Assembly: GCA_035560555.1 (NCBI GenBank)
Contig: DATMZF010000058.1
Coordinates: forward strand, 23,252 to 87,251
Reading direction: 5' to 3'
Length of the DNA stretch: 64,000 nucleotides
From: UBA11090 sp035560555
GTDB lineage: Bacteria; Spirochaetota; Spirochaetia; Treponematales; Rectinemataceae
The notes under the pieces were generated by a model that did no database searches, had not been told where the DNA came from, and worked only from the letters and a program-made list of their open reading frames with translations. This document shows positions 8,853 through 17,581 of the stretch, one piece after another (the stretch's first letter is position 1; each line of letters opens with the position of its first letter). A program made the position numbers and the translations under genes.

Positions 8853-10472
8853 ATGAAGAAGCTGATTTTTGTGACCGGCGGGGTATGCTCTTCACTGGGC
8901 AAAGGCATTGCCGCCTCGTCGATAGGCGCTCTCATGGAATCTCGTGGTTTTACCGTGCGAATGGTAAAAATCGACCCCTACCTGAACGTGGATGCCGGGA
9001 CGATGAGCCCCTACCAGCACGGCGAGGTGTACGTCACCGACGACGGCGCCGAAACCGACCTGGATCTGGGTAACTATGGCCGATTCACCTCGGCTCCCCT
9101 CTCGCGCATCAATTCAGTCACCACTGGACAGGTCTACAAGACCGTCATCGAAAAGGAACGCGCCGGCGATTTCCTCGGCCGCACCGTCCAAGTCATTCCC
9201 CACATCACCGATGAGATAAAGCGCCGCATCCTCGTCGTGGCCGAAAGCCCCGACGTCGACATGACCATCGTCGAAATTGGCGGAACGGTGGGCGATATGG
9301 AATCGGTGCCCTTCCTGGAGGCCGCCCGCCAGCTCATCCACGAATTCGGCAAGCAGAACGCCATCTCCGTCCACGTCACCCTCGTTCCCTCCGTCTCGGG
9401 AGGGGAGATAAAGACCAAACCCACACAGCACGCCGTCAAGGAACTGCAGGAGATGGGGATCCAGCCGGACGTTGTCGTCCTGCGTTCCAAGGAGCCTTTG
9501 GACGAGGGCATCCGCCGCAAGATCTCCTCGTTCACCAACGTCGAGTTTGAGGGCGTGATCTCCGGCTACGACGTTCCGACGATCTACGAGCTCCCCCTCG
9601 TCTACCACCAGGCGGGCATCGACACCTTCATCCTGAAAAAGATGAATGTGGAGAGCAGGCACGCCGAGCTTTCGGCCTGGAAACAGGTCGTGGAGAAGGT
9701 GAAGAAGCCGGCCTCGCGCGTGCGCATCGGCGTCGTGGGCAAGTACATGGAGCTGCACGACGCCTACAAATCGGTATGGGAAGCCCTCTGTCATGGCGGC
9801 ATCGCGAACAATGTCGGGGTGGATATCGTCAGGATAGACTCGGGAAGCCTGGAGGGGGCCGATGTGAACCTGGACGAGATCTTCGCCTCGATAGACGGCG
9901 TCCTGGTGCCGGGAGGCTTCGGCGAGCGCGGCATCGAAGGCATGCTTCGGGCTGCCCGCTACGCGAGGGAACACAAGCTGCCCTATTTCGGCATCTGCCT
10001 GGGCATGCAAATCCTCGTCATCGAGTACGCGCGGAACGTGCTCGGATGGGCCGACGCCCACTCGACGGAGTTCAGCAAAACCTCCAAACACCCGGTCGTG
10101 TCCCTTCTCGAGGAGCAGCTCGACGTCAAGGACTATGGCGGCACGATGCGCCTGGGGGCGAGCGAATCGCTGACGAAGGCCGACACGGCCATCCGGCGCG
10201 CCTACGGAACCGAACATATCGTCGAGCGGCACAGGCATCGCTACGAGGTGGTGAACGCCGTCAGGAAGGACCTGGAGAAAGCGGGGCTCGTCATCTCGTC
10301 GACCACGCCGGACGGCAGCCTCGTGGAAGCCTGCGAGTGGCCCGGCGCTTCCTGGAGCCTGGGTGTCCAGTTCCATCCCGAGTTCAAGTCGAGGCCCACG
10401 AAGGCACACCCGATTTTCAGGGCTTTCATCACCGAGTGCGCCGCGATGGCGAAAGCTCGTCCAACGCGCTAG
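8853..10472 (+). CDS. pyrG: CTP synthase
   Basis: Makes CTP from UTP, ATP and glutamine. The 539-aa product has the full two-domain plan. The N-terminal synthetase domain begins KLIFVTGGVCSSLGKGI with the P-loop and carries the MSPYQHGEVYVTDDGAE block. The C-terminal class I glutaminase domain (about 285-539) has GGFGERG, the nucleophile cysteine in YFGICLGMQ and the HPEF acid/base block. It is divergent from rsmG with an 88-bp gap. Hairpins without a T-run follow the gene. Confidence 0.98.
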   Translation: MKKLIFVTGGVCSSLGKGIAASSIGALMESRGFTVRMVKIDPYLNVDAGTMSPYQHGEVYVTDDGAETDLDLGNYGRFTSAPLSRINSVTTGQVYKTVIEKERAGDFLGRTVQVIPHITDEIKRRILVVAESPDVDMTIVEIGGTVGDMESVPFLEAARQLIHEFGKQNAISVHVTLVPSVSGGEIKTKPTQHAVKELQEMGIQPDVVVLRSKEPLDEGIRRKISSFTNVEFEGVISGYDVPTIYELPLVYHQAGIDTFILKKMNVESRHAELSAWKQVVEKVKKPASRVRIGVVGKYMELHDAYKSVWEALCHGGIANNVGVDIVRIDSGSLEGADVNLDEIFASIDGVLVPGGFGERGIEGMLRAARYAREHKLPYFGICLGMQILVIEYARNVLGWADAHSTEFSKTSKHPVVSLLEEQLDVKDYGGTMRLGASESLTKADTAIRRAYGTEHIVERHRHRYEVVNAVRKDLEKAGLVISSTTPDGSLVEACEWPGASWSLGVQFHPEFKSRPTKAHPIFRAFITECAAMAKARPTR

Positions 10473-10479
10473 TAAGCGG

Positions 10480-10606
10480 TTGACGCTCGCCCAAAGCGCT
10501 CGTGAGCGCTTTGGCGCTTGTCAAGCGCGCTGATACGCGCGCCGGCACCACCTGGCGCCCCAGAGGGAACGAAAAGCGCGCCGGGCCCCAGGCGCAGCGC
10601 GCTTTC
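10480..10606. repeat. Intergenic hairpins between pyrG and lptC
   Basis: A 10-bp perfect stem (CCAAAGCGCT / AGCGCTTTGG, 10491-10514, loop CGTG) is flanked by outer arms TTGAC and GTCAA. A second stem AAAGCGCGC / GCGCGCTTT spans 10573-10605. The motif GCGCT recurs through the 260-bp gap. No T-run follows either hairpin, so termination is possible but not shown. No gene is seen here. Confidence 0.6.
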
Positions 10607-10698
10607 TTCTGGGGAAGTTTCATCACCGAAACGCCGCGCGGCGCTTCCCGGGGACGCCAGCCTTTTGGGTCCCAGCCCTTCCCTCCGGCCACTTTGTA

Positions 10699-10727
10699 TT
10701 GACAGGGCCGCATGCCCAAACCATACT
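10699..10727 (+). promoter_or_regulatory. Predicted promoter of the lptCAB operon
   Basis: TTGACA (10699-10704), a 17-bp spacer and CATACT (10722-10727). The start falls near 10734, three bases before the first ATG of lptC, so the mRNA would be leaderless or carry about 12 nt if the next ATG (10746) is used. Confidence 0.6.
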
Positions 10728-10736
10728 CAACGCGTA

Positions 10737-11369
10737 ATGCTACGCATGAAACGACACGGAAAAATCTCGTCGGTCCTCGATACCCCTTCGGCCGGGCGCC
10801 AGGCTTCGACGCGTGCCGTCGTTCCGATCCTTGCCCTCGCGGCGTTGTTTTTAGCGGCATCCTGCTCTATGTCCGAAGCCGATCCCTCGCTTGCGCCCAA
10901 GGAAGACGAACCCGACGCCACCTTCATCGGTTTCAGCCGGGAGGAAGTGCAGGATGGAGTAGTGACCTTTTCCGCCAAGGCGGAACGCGCCGAGTATTTT
11001 CAGGATGCCGGCCTCCTCGTCATCTACAACATCACGTTCGAGGATAGAGGCGCGGAAGGCGGAAGCGCGGAAGCCACCGGCCTAGCCGACAAAGCCATAT
11101 ATCATGAGGATACGGGCGACGCCGAGTTTTCGGGCTTTGTCCAGATATATTCCCCGGGTGAGGATACTTATTTCGAGACTAGCGCGCTCAACTATTTTTC
11201 GGCATCGAGGACGATCGAAGGCCTTCCCGACAATCTCGTCATCGTGAAGGTCGGGAAAAAGCTCTTCATACAGGGCGCCGGCTTTTTCGCCGATATTCAA
11301 CAGAAGGCCTTCGCGTTCCGCGATGGCGCGCGGGGCGTCTATAGCGTGGAATCCGCCTCGATTCCATGA
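10737..11369 (+). CDS. lptC: LptC-like lipoprotein of the LPS-transport system
   Basis: Probable periplasmic bridge component. The 210-aa product has a basic N-terminus and a lipoprotein signal ending in LAASC. The remainder is beta-rich with short repeats of the LptC/OstA kind (GFSREEVQDGVVTFSAKAERAEYF, then ATGLADKAIYHEDTGDAEFSG). LptC of other bacteria is usually anchored by a transmembrane helix; here lipidation would anchor it. The assignment rests on fold pattern and on the following lptA-like and lptB genes. Its stop overlaps a possible lptA start (ATGA), but lptA has a better start 18 nt on. Confidence 0.75.
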   Translation: MLRMKRHGKISSVLDTPSAGRQASTRAVVPILALAALFLAASCSMSEADPSLAPKEDEPDATFIGFSREEVQDGVVTFSAKAERAEYFQDAGLLVIYNITFEDRGAEGGSAEATGLADKAIYHEDTGDAEFSGFVQIYSPGEDTYFETSALNYFSASRTIEGLPDNLVIVKVGKKLFIQGAGFFADIQQKAFAFRDGARGVYSVESASIP

Positions 11370-11383
11370 TAAGGAGAAGAACG

Positions 11384-12196
11384 ATGAGTCATCATGAATC
11401 ACATTCGAGCCGATACCGCCGAAGCTCGGTCCGGGGCAAGGTTCTTTTCCTGGCAGGAATTTTTCTCATCATCGCGGCCGGTTTCCCGGCGTTCGCGCAA
11501 GAAGCGGCGCCAGCGGTAGCTGGCGCGCCGGCATTAGCCGGCGATACGTCGAAAGTAGCTGGCGCGCCGGCATTAGGCGGCGATACGTCGAAAGTAGCCG
11601 GCGAGGCGGGAAGCGCCGACACCACTATCACCTTCACCGCCCGCCGCATGGAAAGCGTCATCGCCAAAGGCAAGGAAAAGACGATCCTCATAGGCGGAGC
11701 CGTCGTCAACACCGGAACCATGGAAATCAAGGCCGAGAGGATAGAACTCTATGGCGAAGACTATAACGATGTCCTCTGCACGGGGACGGTCGTCGTTTTC
11801 GACGAATCCAAGGGCTTTCTCCTCAAGGCGGCTACCCTGCAATACGCGCGGGATACCGAAATCGGCCTCGCCCAGACGCAGGTGGTGCTGGAGGATTCGA
11901 AGAACGACGTCCTCCTCAAGGCCGAGTGGGTGCGTTTCGATCAGAAACAGTCCCTCGTCGACGCGCGCATTGGCGTCCATATCCTCAAGGAAGACTTCGC
12001 CGTCAGGGCCGAGTTCGCTCACTACAACCGCGACGACGAGAGTCTCCAACTTTCCGGAACGCCGGTGGCGGTATCCGCCGATGGAAGCATTGCCGCCGAC
12101 GCGATGACCGGAAAAACCGACATGGAGAGCCTGCAGCTGGACGGACGCGTGAGCGGCACCATAACGACCAAGAAAAAGGAAGCGGCGCAGCCTTGA
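11384..12196 (+). CDS. lptA: LptA/OstA-like periplasmic protein
   Basis: Predicted periplasmic beta-jellyroll protein of the lipid-transport bridge. The 270-aa product has a signal peptide (about 1-39, ending AFAQ). A low-complexity stretch with a 13-residue repeat follows, then an OstA-type domain (about 75-245) with the alternating pattern AERIELYGEDYNDVLCTG. ATG 11384 is preceded by AAGGAG at 7 nt. The repeats are 39 bp long in the DNA (two copies and a partial third, 11516-11603). The stop overlaps the lptB start (TTGA). Whether the cargo is LPS or another lipid is not shown. Confidence 0.82.
   Translation: MSHHESHSSRYRRSSVRGKVLFLAGIFLIIAAGFPAFAQEAAPAVAGAPALAGDTSKVAGAPALGGDTSKVAGEAGSADTTITFTARRMESVIAKGKEKTILIGGAVVNTGTMEIKAERIELYGEDYNDVLCTGTVVVFDESKGFLLKAATLQYARDTEIGLAQTQVVLEDSKNDVLLKAEWVRFDQKQSLVDARIGVHILKEDFAVRAEFAHYNRDDESLQLSGTPVAVSADGSIAADAMTGKTDMESLQLDGRVSGTITTKKKEAAQP
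11516..11603. repeat. 39-bp in-frame tandem repeat in lptA
   Basis: Two near-identical 39-bp units (11516-11554 and 11555-11593) and 10 bp of a third. They encode an Ala/Gly/Pro-rich 13-residue repeat after the signal peptide. The units differ by one base. Confidence 0.9.
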
Positions 12197-12924
12197 GCGA
12201 ATCCGTCCTCGAAGTGAAGGGACTGCGAAAGCTCTACGGGCGCAAGGTGGCCGTGGCCGATGTCGGATTCTCCATGCGGACCGGGGAAATCGTAGGACTT
12301 CTTGGGCCCAACGGCGCAGGCAAGACTACCGTTTTTTATATGCTCGCCGGCTTTCTCCACCCCACATCCGGAAAGATAGAACTCGACGGAGCGTCGCTGA
12401 ACAACCTGTCCATGTACAGGCGGGCCAGGCTCGGCATCTCCTATCTTCCTCAGGAAGCGTCCATTTTCCGCAAGCTTACGGTGGAGGAGAATATTCTCGC
12501 CGTCCTGGAGGCGCGATCGGGGCTGGATGGCCCCGCCCGCCGCGTCCGCGCGGAAATGCTAATGGAAGAGTTCGGCATAGAGAAGTTGGCCAGGCAGCCG
12601 GGCTATACCCTTTCAGGCGGCGAGCGCCGGCGGACGGAGATCGCGCGCGCCCTGGCCAACGACCCCAAGTTCCTTCTTCTAGACGAACCCTTTACGGGCA
12701 TAGATCCCATCGCCATCCACGAAATCAAGAAGATCGTCGAAAAGCTCTCGGCCGTGGGCATCGGGGTGCTTCTCACCGACCACAACGTGCGCGACGCCCT
12801 GGATATCACCGACCGCTCCTATATCATCCACCTCGGCCGCATTATCGTTTCGGGGGACAGGGAAGCCATCCTCAACGACGAGGATGCCCGCAATCTCTAT
12901 TTGGGCGAAGAGTTCCGGATGTGA
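12193..12924 (+). CDS. lptB: LPS export ABC transporter ATPase
   Basis: ATP-hydrolysing subunit powering lipid extraction from the inner membrane. The 243-aa product has Walker A GPNGAGKTT (38-46), Q-loop in SYLPQEASIF, ABC signature LSGGERRR, Walker B FLLLDEP and the H-loop TDHNVRD, all typical of LptB. The start is TTG 12193, overlapping the lptA stop by 4 nt; this is the only start that keeps the full N-terminal strand. The membrane subunits LptF and LptG are not in the window. Confidence 0.95.
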   Translation: MSESVLEVKGLRKLYGRKVAVADVGFSMRTGEIVGLLGPNGAGKTTVFYMLAGFLHPTSGKIELDGASLNNLSMYRRARLGISYLPQEASIFRKLTVEENILAVLEARSGLDGPARRVRAEMLMEEFGIEKLARQPGYTLSGGERRRTEIARALANDPKFLLLDEPFTGIDPIAIHEIKKIVEKLSAVGIGVLLTDHNVRDALDITDRSYIIHLGRIIVSGDREAILNDEDARNLYLGEEFRM

Positions 12925-12952
12925 ACACTTTTTTATAACTTCAAAATAAACG

Positions 12953-12981
12953 TTGACGCTGAAACGTATGCATGGTACATT
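12953..12981 (+). promoter_or_regulatory. Predicted promoter of the tatD-like gene
   Basis: TTGACG (12953-12958), a 17-bp spacer and TACATT (12976-12981). The start would lie near 12988. Confidence 0.6.
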
Positions 12982-12986
12982 TAAGT

Positions 12987-13002
12987 TTGCCCGTACGGGC
13001 AA
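12987..13002. promoter_or_regulatory. 16-bp perfect palindrome at the predicted start of the tatD-like transcript
   Basis: TTGCCCGTACGGGCAA is a perfect inverted repeat lying on the predicted transcription start. It could be an operator or a hairpin at the 5' end of the mRNA. No cognate regulator is identified. Confidence 0.5.
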
Positions 13003-13028
13003 GCCCACCATTTTTTAACGGAAGACAG

Positions 13029-13808
13029 ATGCGGTATTTTGACACTCATGCCCACATCGGGCTGATTTATGATGACCCGATTGAACAACTCTTGGTTTGC
13101 CAGCAGGCGAAACAGTCCGGCGTAGGCCGAATCATAAGCATCTGCAACAGTCTCGTTGACTTCAAACAGGTTTATGAAAACCTCAAGCCCGCGGCGCACG
13201 TCTACCACGCGGTGGGCGTTTCCCCTTCCGAGGTGCAGAGCCCCGGCAAAGACTGGCAATCCACGATCGAGGACGCGATCAAGCTCCCGCGCGTCATAGC
13301 GATCGGGGAGATCGGTCTCGATTATTTCCACAAATACGGCGACAGGCGCACCCAGATAGAACTTTTCATCGATCAGCTCGAGCTTGCGGCGCGCCTCGAT
13401 CTCCCCGTGATCATCCATAACCGCGAGGCGGGAAAAGACGTGCTCGAAGTGTTGCGCGACAGAATGCCGCCCGCTGGCGCCGTTCTCCACTGCTATTCCG
13501 AGGACGCGGAATACGCGGATCGCGTGCTCTCCGCCGGACTCAACGTCTACTTCTCGTTCGCGGGAAACCTGACGTACAGAAACGCGAGGAATCTTCACGA
13601 GACAGCCTCCATGCTGCCTTTCGACCGGATCCTCGTCGAGAGCGAGGCGCCCTTCATGGTCCCCGCCGAGTATCGCGGCAAGCGCAACAAGCCCGAGTAC
13701 CTGCCGTCGACGGTGTGGTTTCTCTCCGAGATCCTCCAGATGGCGCCGGAAGAGGCCGCCGAAACCACCTACCAGAACGCCTGCAGGTTCTTCAGGCTTG
13801 AACCCTGA
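13029..13808 (+). CDS. TatD-family metal-dependent hydrolase
   Basis: Predicted TIM-barrel deoxyribonuclease of the TatD family. The 259-aa product has the first metal pair THAH (residues 6-9), GEIGLDYF with the bridging Glu, VIIHNRE and LHCYS with two further His. The last conserved acid is odd: TatD proteins normally read ETD, whereas here the block reads VESEAPF, so an Asp is replaced by Glu. The start has GGAAG upstream. The gene has its own promoter and precedes dus by 25 nt. Confidence 0.88.
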   Translation: MRYFDTHAHIGLIYDDPIEQLLVCQQAKQSGVGRIISICNSLVDFKQVYENLKPAAHVYHAVGVSPSEVQSPGKDWQSTIEDAIKLPRVIAIGEIGLDYFHKYGDRRTQIELFIDQLELAARLDLPVIIHNREAGKDVLEVLRDRMPPAGAVLHCYSEDAEYADRVLSAGLNVYFSFAGNLTYRNARNLHETASMLPFDRILVESEAPFMVPAEYRGKRNKPEYLPSTVWFLSEILQMAPEEAAETTYQNACRFFRLEP

Positions 13809-13833
13809 GGATAGGGGAAGGTAGACTGGCGCA

Positions 13834-14853
13834 ATGCCGATCTCCCCGCCCCTAGAACCTATGAAAGTCTCATCACGAACACCCGCGCTCGCGGGTGTTC
13901 TTTTAAAAAATCCCTTCTTCCTCGCGCCCGTGGCCGGCTATTCCGACGCCGCTTTCCGCTCGGTCTGCCATGAGCTGGGCGCGGCGCTCTGCTATACCGA
14001 GATGGTCAGCTCCGAAGCCCTGACGAGGGATCACCCCAAGACCAAACTTCTGCTGGAACGGTCCGAAGCCGAGGAAAGCTACGCGATACAACTTTTCGGG
14101 AACAAGCCAGAGGTGCTCGCGCGCGCGGCCGCCATGCTCGCGCCGTATAAACCACTCGTCATCGATCTCAACTGCGGCTGTCCCGTTCCCAAGATCGTGC
14201 GCGCGGGCGCCGGTTCCTCGCTGCTTAAGGATCCCGGGCTCATCGGGAACATCGTTCGCGCCATGCGCGACGCCACCGACATCCCCGTCACGGTCAAGAT
14301 CCGCAAAGGCTGGGACGACGCGTCGGTCAACTTTCTGGAAACCGCCGGCGCCGCCGTCGAGGCGGGAGCCGTAGCCGTCACGCTGCACGCGAGGACGCGG
14401 TCTCAGGGCTATTCCGGAAAGGCCGACTGGTCCTCGATCGCCGCCCTCGTCGCCGCGCTCGCGCCAGAGGGAATACCAGTCTTCGGCTCGGGCGACGTTT
14501 TCGGCGCCGCCGCCGCTTTCCGCATGCTCGCGGAAACGGGCTGTTCGGGAGTGATGATAGCGCGGGGCGCCATGGGCAATCCCTTCGTCTTCGCCGAAGC
14601 CGCCGCCCTATGGGAAGGCAGGGAAAGCCCTTCCTTTTCAGACGCCGAGGTGGCCGGCATAGCCATGAGACATCTGGAACGTTCGATTCGATCCTTGGGC
14701 GAAAAAACCGCCTGCGTCGAGTTCAGGAAGCATTTCTGCGCTTATTCCAAGGGGAGGCCACGGGGTGCGGCCCTTCGCGAAAGGGCCGTCCACTGCTCGA
14801 CGCTTGCCGAATTCGGGGATGTTCTGCGCGAATTTGGGACGAAAGCCGGCTGA
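13834..14853 (+). CDS. dus: tRNA-dihydrouridine synthase
   Basis: FMN enzyme reducing uridines in the D-loop of tRNA. The 339-aa product has the family N-terminus (LLKNPFFLAPVAGYSDAAFR), EMVSSEAL, the catalytic Cys in DLNCGCPVPK and the HARTRSQGYSG block, then GSGDV and ARGAMGNPF for FMN phosphate binding. The start is uncertain: ATG 13834 (GGGGAAGG upstream, rather distant) or ATG 13861. Both lie before a terminator-like hairpin embedded in the reading frame at 13877-13900. It is convergent with the solute-binding protein gene. Confidence 0.93.
   Translation: MPISPPLEPMKVSSRTPALAGVLLKNPFFLAPVAGYSDAAFRSVCHELGAALCYTEMVSSEALTRDHPKTKLLLERSEAEESYAIQLFGNKPEVLARAAAMLAPYKPLVIDLNCGCPVPKIVRAGAGSSLLKDPGLIGNIVRAMRDATDIPVTVKIRKGWDDASVNFLETAGAAVEAGAVAVTLHARTRSQGYSGKADWSSIAALVAALAPEGIPVFGSGDVFGAAAAFRMLAETGCSGVMIARGAMGNPFVFAEAAALWEGRESPSFSDAEVAGIAMRHLERSIRSLGEKTACVEFRKHFCAYSKGRPRGAALRERAVHCSTLAEFGDVLREFGTKAG
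13877..13904 (+). terminator. Terminator-like hairpin inside the 5' coding region of dus
   Basis: An 11-bp perfect stem (GAACACCCGCG / CGCGGGTGTTC) with a 2-nt loop is followed by TTTT. It lies within the first 25 codons of dus and could attenuate read-through from tatD. The folding is clear; the function is inferred. Confidence 0.45.
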
Positions 14854-14874
14854 GATTCAGCGAGCGTGGATCGC

Positions 14875-16263
14875 CTACCGAAGCCCGCCGGATCGGAGAT
14901 CGCCCGAACGAAGATCGGGATTTTTGTCGAGATAGGCTTCCAGGCTCGAGGCGAATTCGGCGTCGACGGGCGAGCCCGGCTCTTTGCCGGCCGTTTCGTC
15001 CAGCCATGGCAGGATGAATTCGGTCTTCAGCTTGTTCCAGGAAGGCGGAAAGGGTTCGGGCGGGAGGACCATGGCTTTAGGCGCGGTGCGGCCGAGCAGT
15101 TCGGTGTAGTAGGACGGGAAAAGCGTTTCTGTGACGGATTGGATGGAAGAAAAGCCGCCCGCGATGCCGAAGGCGCTTTCGGATAGTCGCAGGGCGCGCG
15201 ATTTTTCGAGTATGGCTTTCTGGTTTTCGGCGTTGAAGAACCAGCGCAGGAATTGTTCGGCCGATTCCTTGTTGGGAGCGCGCCTGGGGATGCCCGCGTA
15301 TTTGATGTCTTCCGAGATGGCGAGCTTTCCTCGTTCGGAAAAATAGTGGTAGTTGTACTTGGATCGGAGAACGGGCGTCAGGGTGAAGTAATCGGCCGAA
15401 TTCATGGCCGTATAGAGAAGTTTTCCCTCCTCGACGTCTTTGTACCCCGGGGCGTAGAGATACTTGAACGCGTAGGCGTCTTCCTCGGCCACCGAACCGT
15501 TCACCGTGCGGATGTAGTCGCAAAGCTTGGCGACCCCGCCCTGGATTCCCGTCGGATCCCAGGAGACGGGCAAGGATTCCCCGCTGGAGCTTTTTCTGTC
15601 CCGTTTAGACCTGCTTTCGCTGAAAGCCGCCCCGCCCAGCTGTATCCACTGGAACATGAAATCCCTGTCCGGCCAGCGCGGGGAAAAACCTATGCGCCTC
15701 GCGGCGTCCGCGGACGAGCTGTTGAAGAGGGCGGCGTGCCTCTGGATCTCTTCCATGGTGATGACGGAACTGTCTGCCTGTGGAAGGTCCAGATCGGCCA
15801 GGTCGTTCCTTTGTCCCGCCTCCTTCCCGCTCAGGACAAGGAGAAGGTTGAAGCTCACCGGGACGAGGGTTTGCCGGTTGTTCTCTTCTCCTCCTTCGAG
15901 GAGGGCGGGATAAAACGAGCTTTTCGAAAGGACCAGTTCTCCAAAGAGGTATTCCAGGGAGAGGAAATAGTTGTCGAGCGTCTTGGTGCGCAGGCCTCGC
16001 CCCACGACAATTGAGGGCTCGGCCCGGCTATCGGCGGCGGGAAGGCGGAGGGCGACGGCCAGTTCCTCCACATAGTGCACTTCTATGAGGTGACGATTCT
16101 GGGACGCGTTGAACATTTCCGCGGCTATGAGCATTTCCGGCGTATCGGTCCACAGGACGGCGGGCTTTTTTTCGAAGAGGGAGCAGGACGCGACGAGCAG
16201 GCTTGTCATCACGACAGCGAATCTGAGAAGATGGAATTGCGAGCGTTTCCGTTCCGGCGCCAT
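14875..16263 (-). CDS. ABC-transporter-type solute-binding lipoprotein
   Basis: Predicted extracytoplasmic substrate-binding lipoprotein. The 462-aa product has a signal ending in lipobox VASC, then a cluster 1-type binding protein pattern: WTDTPEMLIAAEMFNA near the N-terminus, GIPRRAPNKESAEQFLRWF, and a Pro-rich C-terminal third. No permease or ATPase genes adjoin it, so its transporter partner is elsewhere. ATG 16263 is preferred over an upstream start because it gives a clean signal peptide; TATATC lies 8 nt before it. Ligand unknown; a carbohydrate is the usual ligand of this class. Confidence 0.8.
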   Translation of the reverse strand: MAPERKRSQFHLLRFAVVMTSLLVASCSLFEKKPAVLWTDTPEMLIAAEMFNASQNRHLIEVHYVEELAVALRLPAADSRAEPSIVVGRGLRTKTLDNYFLSLEYLFGELVLSKSSFYPALLEGGEENNRQTLVPVSFNLLLVLSGKEAGQRNDLADLDLPQADSSVITMEEIQRHAALFNSSSADAARRIGFSPRWPDRDFMFQWIQLGGAAFSESRSKRDRKSSSGESLPVSWDPTGIQGGVAKLCDYIRTVNGSVAEEDAYAFKYLYAPGYKDVEEGKLLYTAMNSADYFTLTPVLRSKYNYHYFSERGKLAISEDIKYAGIPRRAPNKESAEQFLRWFFNAENQKAILEKSRALRLSESAFGIAGGFSSIQSVTETLFPSYYTELLGRTAPKAMVLPPEPFPPSWNKLKTEFILPWLDETAGKEPGSPVDAEFASSLEAYLDKNPDLRSGDLRSGGLR

Positions 16264-16331
16264 GGTACGACGATATAGTGCCCGGCGGGGGAATGGCAAG
16301 CGATTCAAAGAAGCGATCATCCGGAGATTTC

Positions 16332-17273
16332 ATGGAGTCCAGATTCAACCGTCACGCCGACCGCCTCGTCGAACGCCACGGAGAAAAAGTGTGGCGGCTC
16401 GGCATAGACGCGGGATTCACCTGTCCCCATCGCGAGGCGGGGAGGGGAAGGGGCGGCTGCGCTTTCTGTTCGCCGGAAGCGGGGCTGGCCACGTATCAGC
16501 ACGAAGGTATTCGCGTAGTCACCGACATCGAGGAACAGATCGCGCGGGCGGTAGGATTCACGCGGAGCCGCTATGGCGCCCGCCTTTTTTTCCTCTATTT
16601 TCAGGCATATTCCTGTACCAACCTCCCCCCGGAGGAGCTGAGGCTGGTCTACGATCGGTCCATAGCCATCTTGGAGAGCATGGCGCCCGGCTCGTTACGC
16701 GGCATCGTCGTGTCGACGCGCCCCGACTGTTTCGATGGGGAAAAGGCGGCGCTTCTCGCTGCGTACGCGGCATCGGGGCTGGAGGTCTGGCTGGAATTCG
16801 GGCTGCAGAGCTCGAACGACGAGACGCTGCGTCGCATCCACCGGGGGCACCTCGCGCGCGACTACGCCGAAGCCGTGGCGATCGCCGGCCAGGCCGGCTT
16901 GCGTCGCGCCGTCCATGTCATGCTTGGCCTGCCGGGCGAGGGGCGGCGGCAGATGCTCGACACCATCGAATTCGTGGCCGCCTGCGGCGGCGAAGGCATC
17001 AAATTCCACGACCTCAGGCTCGCCATTGGGTCGCCCCTCGCCCACGCATACCTTGCCGGCGAATTCGCTCCACTCCATCCGGCTCGGCTTCCCGGCCTCC
17101 TGGCGGACTGCCTGGAAATCCTGCCCCCCGGGTTCGAAGTCATGCGCCTGTCCGCCGACTTCAGGCCGGGCGAGGCTATCGATATTTTCCCAGCCTCCGA
17201 AAAAACGCGGCTTTATATGGCCGTGGAAGCGGAATTGCGGCGCCGAGGCACGCGGCAGGGTGACCGAAGCTAG
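16332..17273 (+). CDS. Radical SAM protein, YtqA/YhcC type (TIGR01212-like)
   Basis: Predicted [4Fe-4S] S-adenosylmethionine enzyme. The cluster cysteines are in the pattern C-x11-C-x2-C (starting CPHREAG and ending GCAFC), typical of this subfamily rather than the usual CxxxCxxC. YFQAYSCTN, VSTRPD and WLEFGLQS follow, as in YtqA. The 313-aa size fits. ATG 16332 has GGAG at 5 nt; upstream in-frame starts lack a site. The gene is divergent from the solute-binding lipoprotein and 10 nt from acylphosphatase. The reaction of this subfamily is not established. Confidence 0.88.
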   Translation: MESRFNRHADRLVERHGEKVWRLGIDAGFTCPHREAGRGRGGCAFCSPEAGLATYQHEGIRVVTDIEEQIARAVGFTRSRYGARLFFLYFQAYSCTNLPPEELRLVYDRSIAILESMAPGSLRGIVVSTRPDCFDGEKAALLAAYAASGLEVWLEFGLQSSNDETLRRIHRGHLARDYAEAVAIAGQAGLRRAVHVMLGLPGEGRRQMLDTIEFVAACGGEGIKFHDLRLAIGSPLAHAYLAGEFAPLHPARLPGLLADCLEILPPGFEVMRLSADFRPGEAIDIFPASEKTRLYMAVEAELRRRGTRQGDRS

Positions 17274-17283
17274 GAGGGAAGCC

Positions 17284-17556
17284 ATGAAAGCCATCCATGC
17301 CACTGTCGAGGGCGAAGTCCAGGGGGTGGGGTTCCGCTATTCGGCGATGAGGGAAGCGATAGCCCTCGGCCTCACGGGCTGGGTGCGCAACGCCGAGGAT
17401 GGGTCGGTGGAGCTGTGGGCCGAGGGGGAAGAGAGCGCTCTCGACGAGTTCTGCCGTTGGCTGGGGAGCGGGCCGACCTATGCGCGCGTCGAGAGGGTGC
17501 GCGTCACCTGGGAGAGGGCGCGGGGCGTCTACGCTTCTTTTTCGATAGCGCCTTAG
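17284..17556 (+). CDS. acyP: Acylphosphatase
   Basis: Small enzyme hydrolysing carboxyl-phosphate bonds. The 90-aa product has the whole acylphosphatase fold: VEGEVQGVGFRYSA with the catalytic Arg, then GLTGWVRNAEDGSVELWAEG with the catalytic Asn. AGGAGG lies 6 nt before ATG 17284. It follows the radical SAM gene by 10 nt and is probably in one operon with it. Confidence 0.95.
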   Translation: MKAIHATVEGEVQGVGFRYSAMREAIALGLTGWVRNAEDGSVELWAEGEESALDEFCRWLGSGPTYARVERVRVTWERARGVYASFSIAP

Positions 17557-17581
17557 GCCGGTATCTCATCCCGGTAATGGA

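Noticed and set aside
9114..10409. Long minus-strand open frame opposite pyrG
   Set aside because: It is a GC-rich shadow of pyrG with no motif, ribosome site or family pattern. Similar shadows occur opposite many genes here.
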